The notes beneath the pieces were generated by a model. That model did not search any database. It saw only the letters and a program-made list of their open reading frames with translations, and was not told the origin of the DNA. DNA of 15,222 bases, from positions 1-15,222 of the forward strand of contig SKMY01000286.1 in assembly GCA_007120815.1 (NCBI GenBank), in the 5' to 3' direction. Every line of letters starts with the position of its first letter. Position 1 is the first letter of the stretch. This DNA comes from Syntrophomonadaceae bacterium (GTDB lineage Bacteria > Bacillota_D > Dethiobacteria > DTU022 > UBA8154). The translations under genes and the position numbers were made by a program. This document shows, one piece after another, positions 13,515 to 15,222 of this stretch.

Positions 13515-14702
13515 TCATCGGAAATGATTATATTCCATGATTCCCCGCTCCAACGTTCTGGATTGAAGATAAAACCGGGGAACCCGTTTTCCGGCGCTGC
13601 AAAGGACTTCATAATGAATGGTTCCCAGCTGTTCGGCCAGATCATCAACCAGAATGGATTCTCCACCCTGCTCTCCGAATACGACGACTTCATCCCCTTT
13701 GTGAACTTGTGGAACCTTCCCGACATCCAGCATAGTCAGGTCCATACATACCCGGCCGGCAACCGGCACTTTTTTCCCTCGTACTAACATGGCTCCACGG
13801 TTGGAAAACATCCGGCTGTAACCGTCTCCATAACCAAGGGGAACCGTTGCAATTCGTGTATCTCCCCTGGTAATAAAGGATCTGCCGTAGCTAATCGGCG
13901 TTCCGGCGGGTACTTTCTTCAAGAACACGATGCGACTCTTAAAAGACATAACCGGCAGCAGTTTAACAAAGCTCCGCTCAACACCGTTGCCGGGATAACA
14001 CCCGTATAAACCAATACCGATTCGTACCATATCCAGGTGGGACCGGGGATACTTTAACGCGGCCGCTGTATTAGCAGCGTGTTTAACCTTTATGTCCAGC
14101 CCCTTGTCCCGGCAAGCCTTTAAAATCTCCTCAAACCGCTGAAGCTGCTCCAGGGCAAATGATTCATCCTCATGATCATCGGCCGTGGCAAAATGGGTGT
14201 AGACACCCTTTAGGGTAATTCCGGGAAGGTTGTAGACGCTTTCCAAAAACCCGATGGCATTCCGGATATTTCGCAAACCCAGCCTTCCCATCCCGGTATC
14301 CAGTTTTACATGTACCGGCATTCTCTTCCCCATTCCCAGGGCTTGCTGGGAAAGTGAATAAGCCGACTCCCAGTGGAAAATAGTGGGAAGGAGGTCTAAT
14401 TCCAACAGGAGTCTGTTTTTCCGGGGATCTGTGTAACCTAGAATTAATATAGGTGCCGCGATGCGATTCTGTCGAAGGTGAGCCCCCTCTTCCAGCGAAG
14501 CAACGCCCAGCATTGAAGCCCCTTCCGATAGGGCAACCTCAGACACCGGCAGCGCCCCGTGTCCGTAACCATCGGCTTTTACAACGGCCATAATCTGAAC
14601 ATGGCCCGGCAAAAACTCTCGAAACCGGCGTATATTCCCTGCCAGGCGGTTTACGTCGATCTCAATCCAGGTCGGCCTGCCCAGTTCGTGTTGAATGCCC
14701 AT
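13515..14702 (-). CDS. alr: Alanine racemase
   Basis: This PLP enzyme interconverts L- and D-alanine, supplying D-alanine for peptidoglycan. The 395-residue length is normal. The PLP lysine K42 lies in AVVKADGYGHGA, HVKLDTGMGRLG is at 131-142, the second catalytic residue Y272 is in SYGRSF, and GRVCMD at 316-321 is characteristic of the C-terminal beta domain. The ATG at 14700-14702 follows GGGTGA at a workable distance. It lies upstream of the antitoxin-toxin pair, as in other Firmicutes, and 169 bases after homoserine dehydrogenase. In sporulating bacteria alr products can also affect spore germination, but nothing in the sequence shows a specific role. Confidence 0.97.
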   Translation of the reverse strand: MGIQHELGRPTWIEIDVNRLAGNIRRFREFLPGHVQIMAVVKADGYGHGALPVSEVALSEGASMLGVASLEEGAHLRQNRIAAPILILGYTDPRKNRLLLELDLLPTIFHWESAYSLSQQALGMGKRMPVHVKLDTGMGRLGLRNIRNAIGFLESVYNLPGITLKGVYTHFATADDHEDESFALEQLQRFEEILKACRDKGLDIKVKHAANTAAALKYPRSHLDMVRIGIGLYGCYPGNGVERSFVKLLPVMSFKSRIVFLKKVPAGTPISYGRSFITRGDTRIATVPLGYGDGYSRMFSNRGAMLVRGKKVPVAGRVCMDLTMLDVGKVPQVHKGDEVVVFGEQGGESILVDDLAEQLGTIHYEVLCSAGKRVPRFYLQSRTLERGIMEYNHFR

Positions 14703-14871
14703 GAACCCGTTTCACCCGTCTTTTATGCAAAGCAGGGAGGATGAAAAGCAAGCTTGGCTCGACGCGGGTAAAATAAAGAGTTCAATATTCATCCTATTCC
14801 ACACCGGGCCGATTTATTCCTGCCCCGTAAGCTGTTTAATAAGATACAATTCTTTCCATATGCTCAGCATC

Positions 14872-15222
14872 TCAGCGTTCCACGACACGAAATATCCCGT
14901 TAATCTTTTTAATGGTGGGAAACCTTTGAATGCGTCCCAGGGCACGATTGAAATATTTTTCCTGGACCGCATGGGTAACCAGCACAATTTCTGCCTGGCC
15001 TTTCACACTGCGTTTTTGAATGATCATATCCAGGCTGACGCCCTCATCCCCGAAGGCAGTGGCCAGGCTGGCGAAAACCCCGGGTTGGTCAAATGCCTGG
15101 AGCCGCAGATAAAACGCAGATGAAAGATCCTCCATGGAGACCAGGCCTTTGGCCTGAAAGTCCATCTCCATGATCCCATTTTCTACCTGGTGATTGATGT
15201 TGCGGGCAACATCGATCAGGTC
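14872..15222 (-). CDS. hom: Homoserine dehydrogenase, C-terminal part with ACT domain
   Basis: An open frame enters from the right edge and ends at a TGA at 14872-14874. It shows 116 codons of the C-terminal end. The first part (SDLI-like DLIDVARNI) is the end of the catalytic domain. The rest is an ACT domain (FYLRLQAFDQPGVFASLATAFGDEGVSLDMIIQ, residues about 37-69 of the visible part) followed by AEIVLVTHAV. This is the standard C-terminus of Firmicute homoserine dehydrogenase, which reduces aspartate semialdehyde to homoserine for threonine and methionine, with the ACT domain mediating feedback control. The start and the catalytic domain lie outside the window. The 169-base gap to alr shows no convincing terminator; only a weak promoter-like pattern (TTGCTT and CATAAA) is visible. 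Confidence 0.88.
   Translation of the reverse strand, partial: DLIDVARNINHQVENGIMEMDFQAKGLVSMEDLSSAFYLRLQAFDQPGVFASLATAFGDEGVSLDMIIQKRSVKGQAEIVLVTHAVQEKYFNRALGRIQRFPTIKKINGIFRVVER

Overview
The window looks like chromosomal DNA from an anaerobic, endospore-forming Firmicute, most like a clostridial or Peptococcaceae-type lineage. The support is spoIIP, a PdaB-like deacetylase, the Bacillus/Clostridia gene order alr-ndoAI-ndoA, strong AGGAGG-type ribosome binding sites, and a gene set typical of selenium-using anaerobes. I cannot name the species. I see no rRNA, tRNA, CRISPR array, phage gene or transposase gene.

Left part (1-2475). A two-component pair reads leftward: a soluble histidine kinase with a cysteine-rich PAS region, then the first codons of a NarL-type response regulator cut by the window edge. 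Facing right is a membrane-anchored polysaccharide deacetylase of the PdaB type, with a near-perfect sigma-A promoter and a clean terminator.

Middle (2480-7640). This is the most notable block, a sulfur/selenium mobilisation cluster. Rightward it encodes a YedE-type selenium membrane protein, a 72-residue TusA/YedF-type carrier, a LysR regulator and a LarE-type ATP-dependent sulfur transferase. Converging on it are a DUF3343 small carrier-like protein and a cysteine desulfurase / selenocysteine lyase-like enzyme, which overlap by 8 bases. Together they suggest import of a selenium or sulfur species, release of chalcogen from an amino acid, and hand-off through small thiol carriers, under a local LysR regulator. 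No selD, selA, selB or selC is in the window. The leader of the DUF3343 gene carries a small family of palindromic repeats, and one copy recurs about 2.3 kb away.

Right part (7834-15222), all leftward. In transcription order: the C-terminal part of homoserine dehydrogenase (cut by the window edge), alanine racemase, the EndoAI/EndoA (MazE/MazF-type) antitoxin-toxin pair, a class I glutamine amidotransferase-like peptidase C26, D-3-phosphoglycerate dehydrogenase, an FmdB-type zinc ribbon protein and a terminator. Then come a DUF1614 membrane protein and the engulfment hydrolase SpoIIP, behind a likely sigma-E promoter. This arm combines amino-acid and cell-wall precursor metabolism with a sporulation operon.
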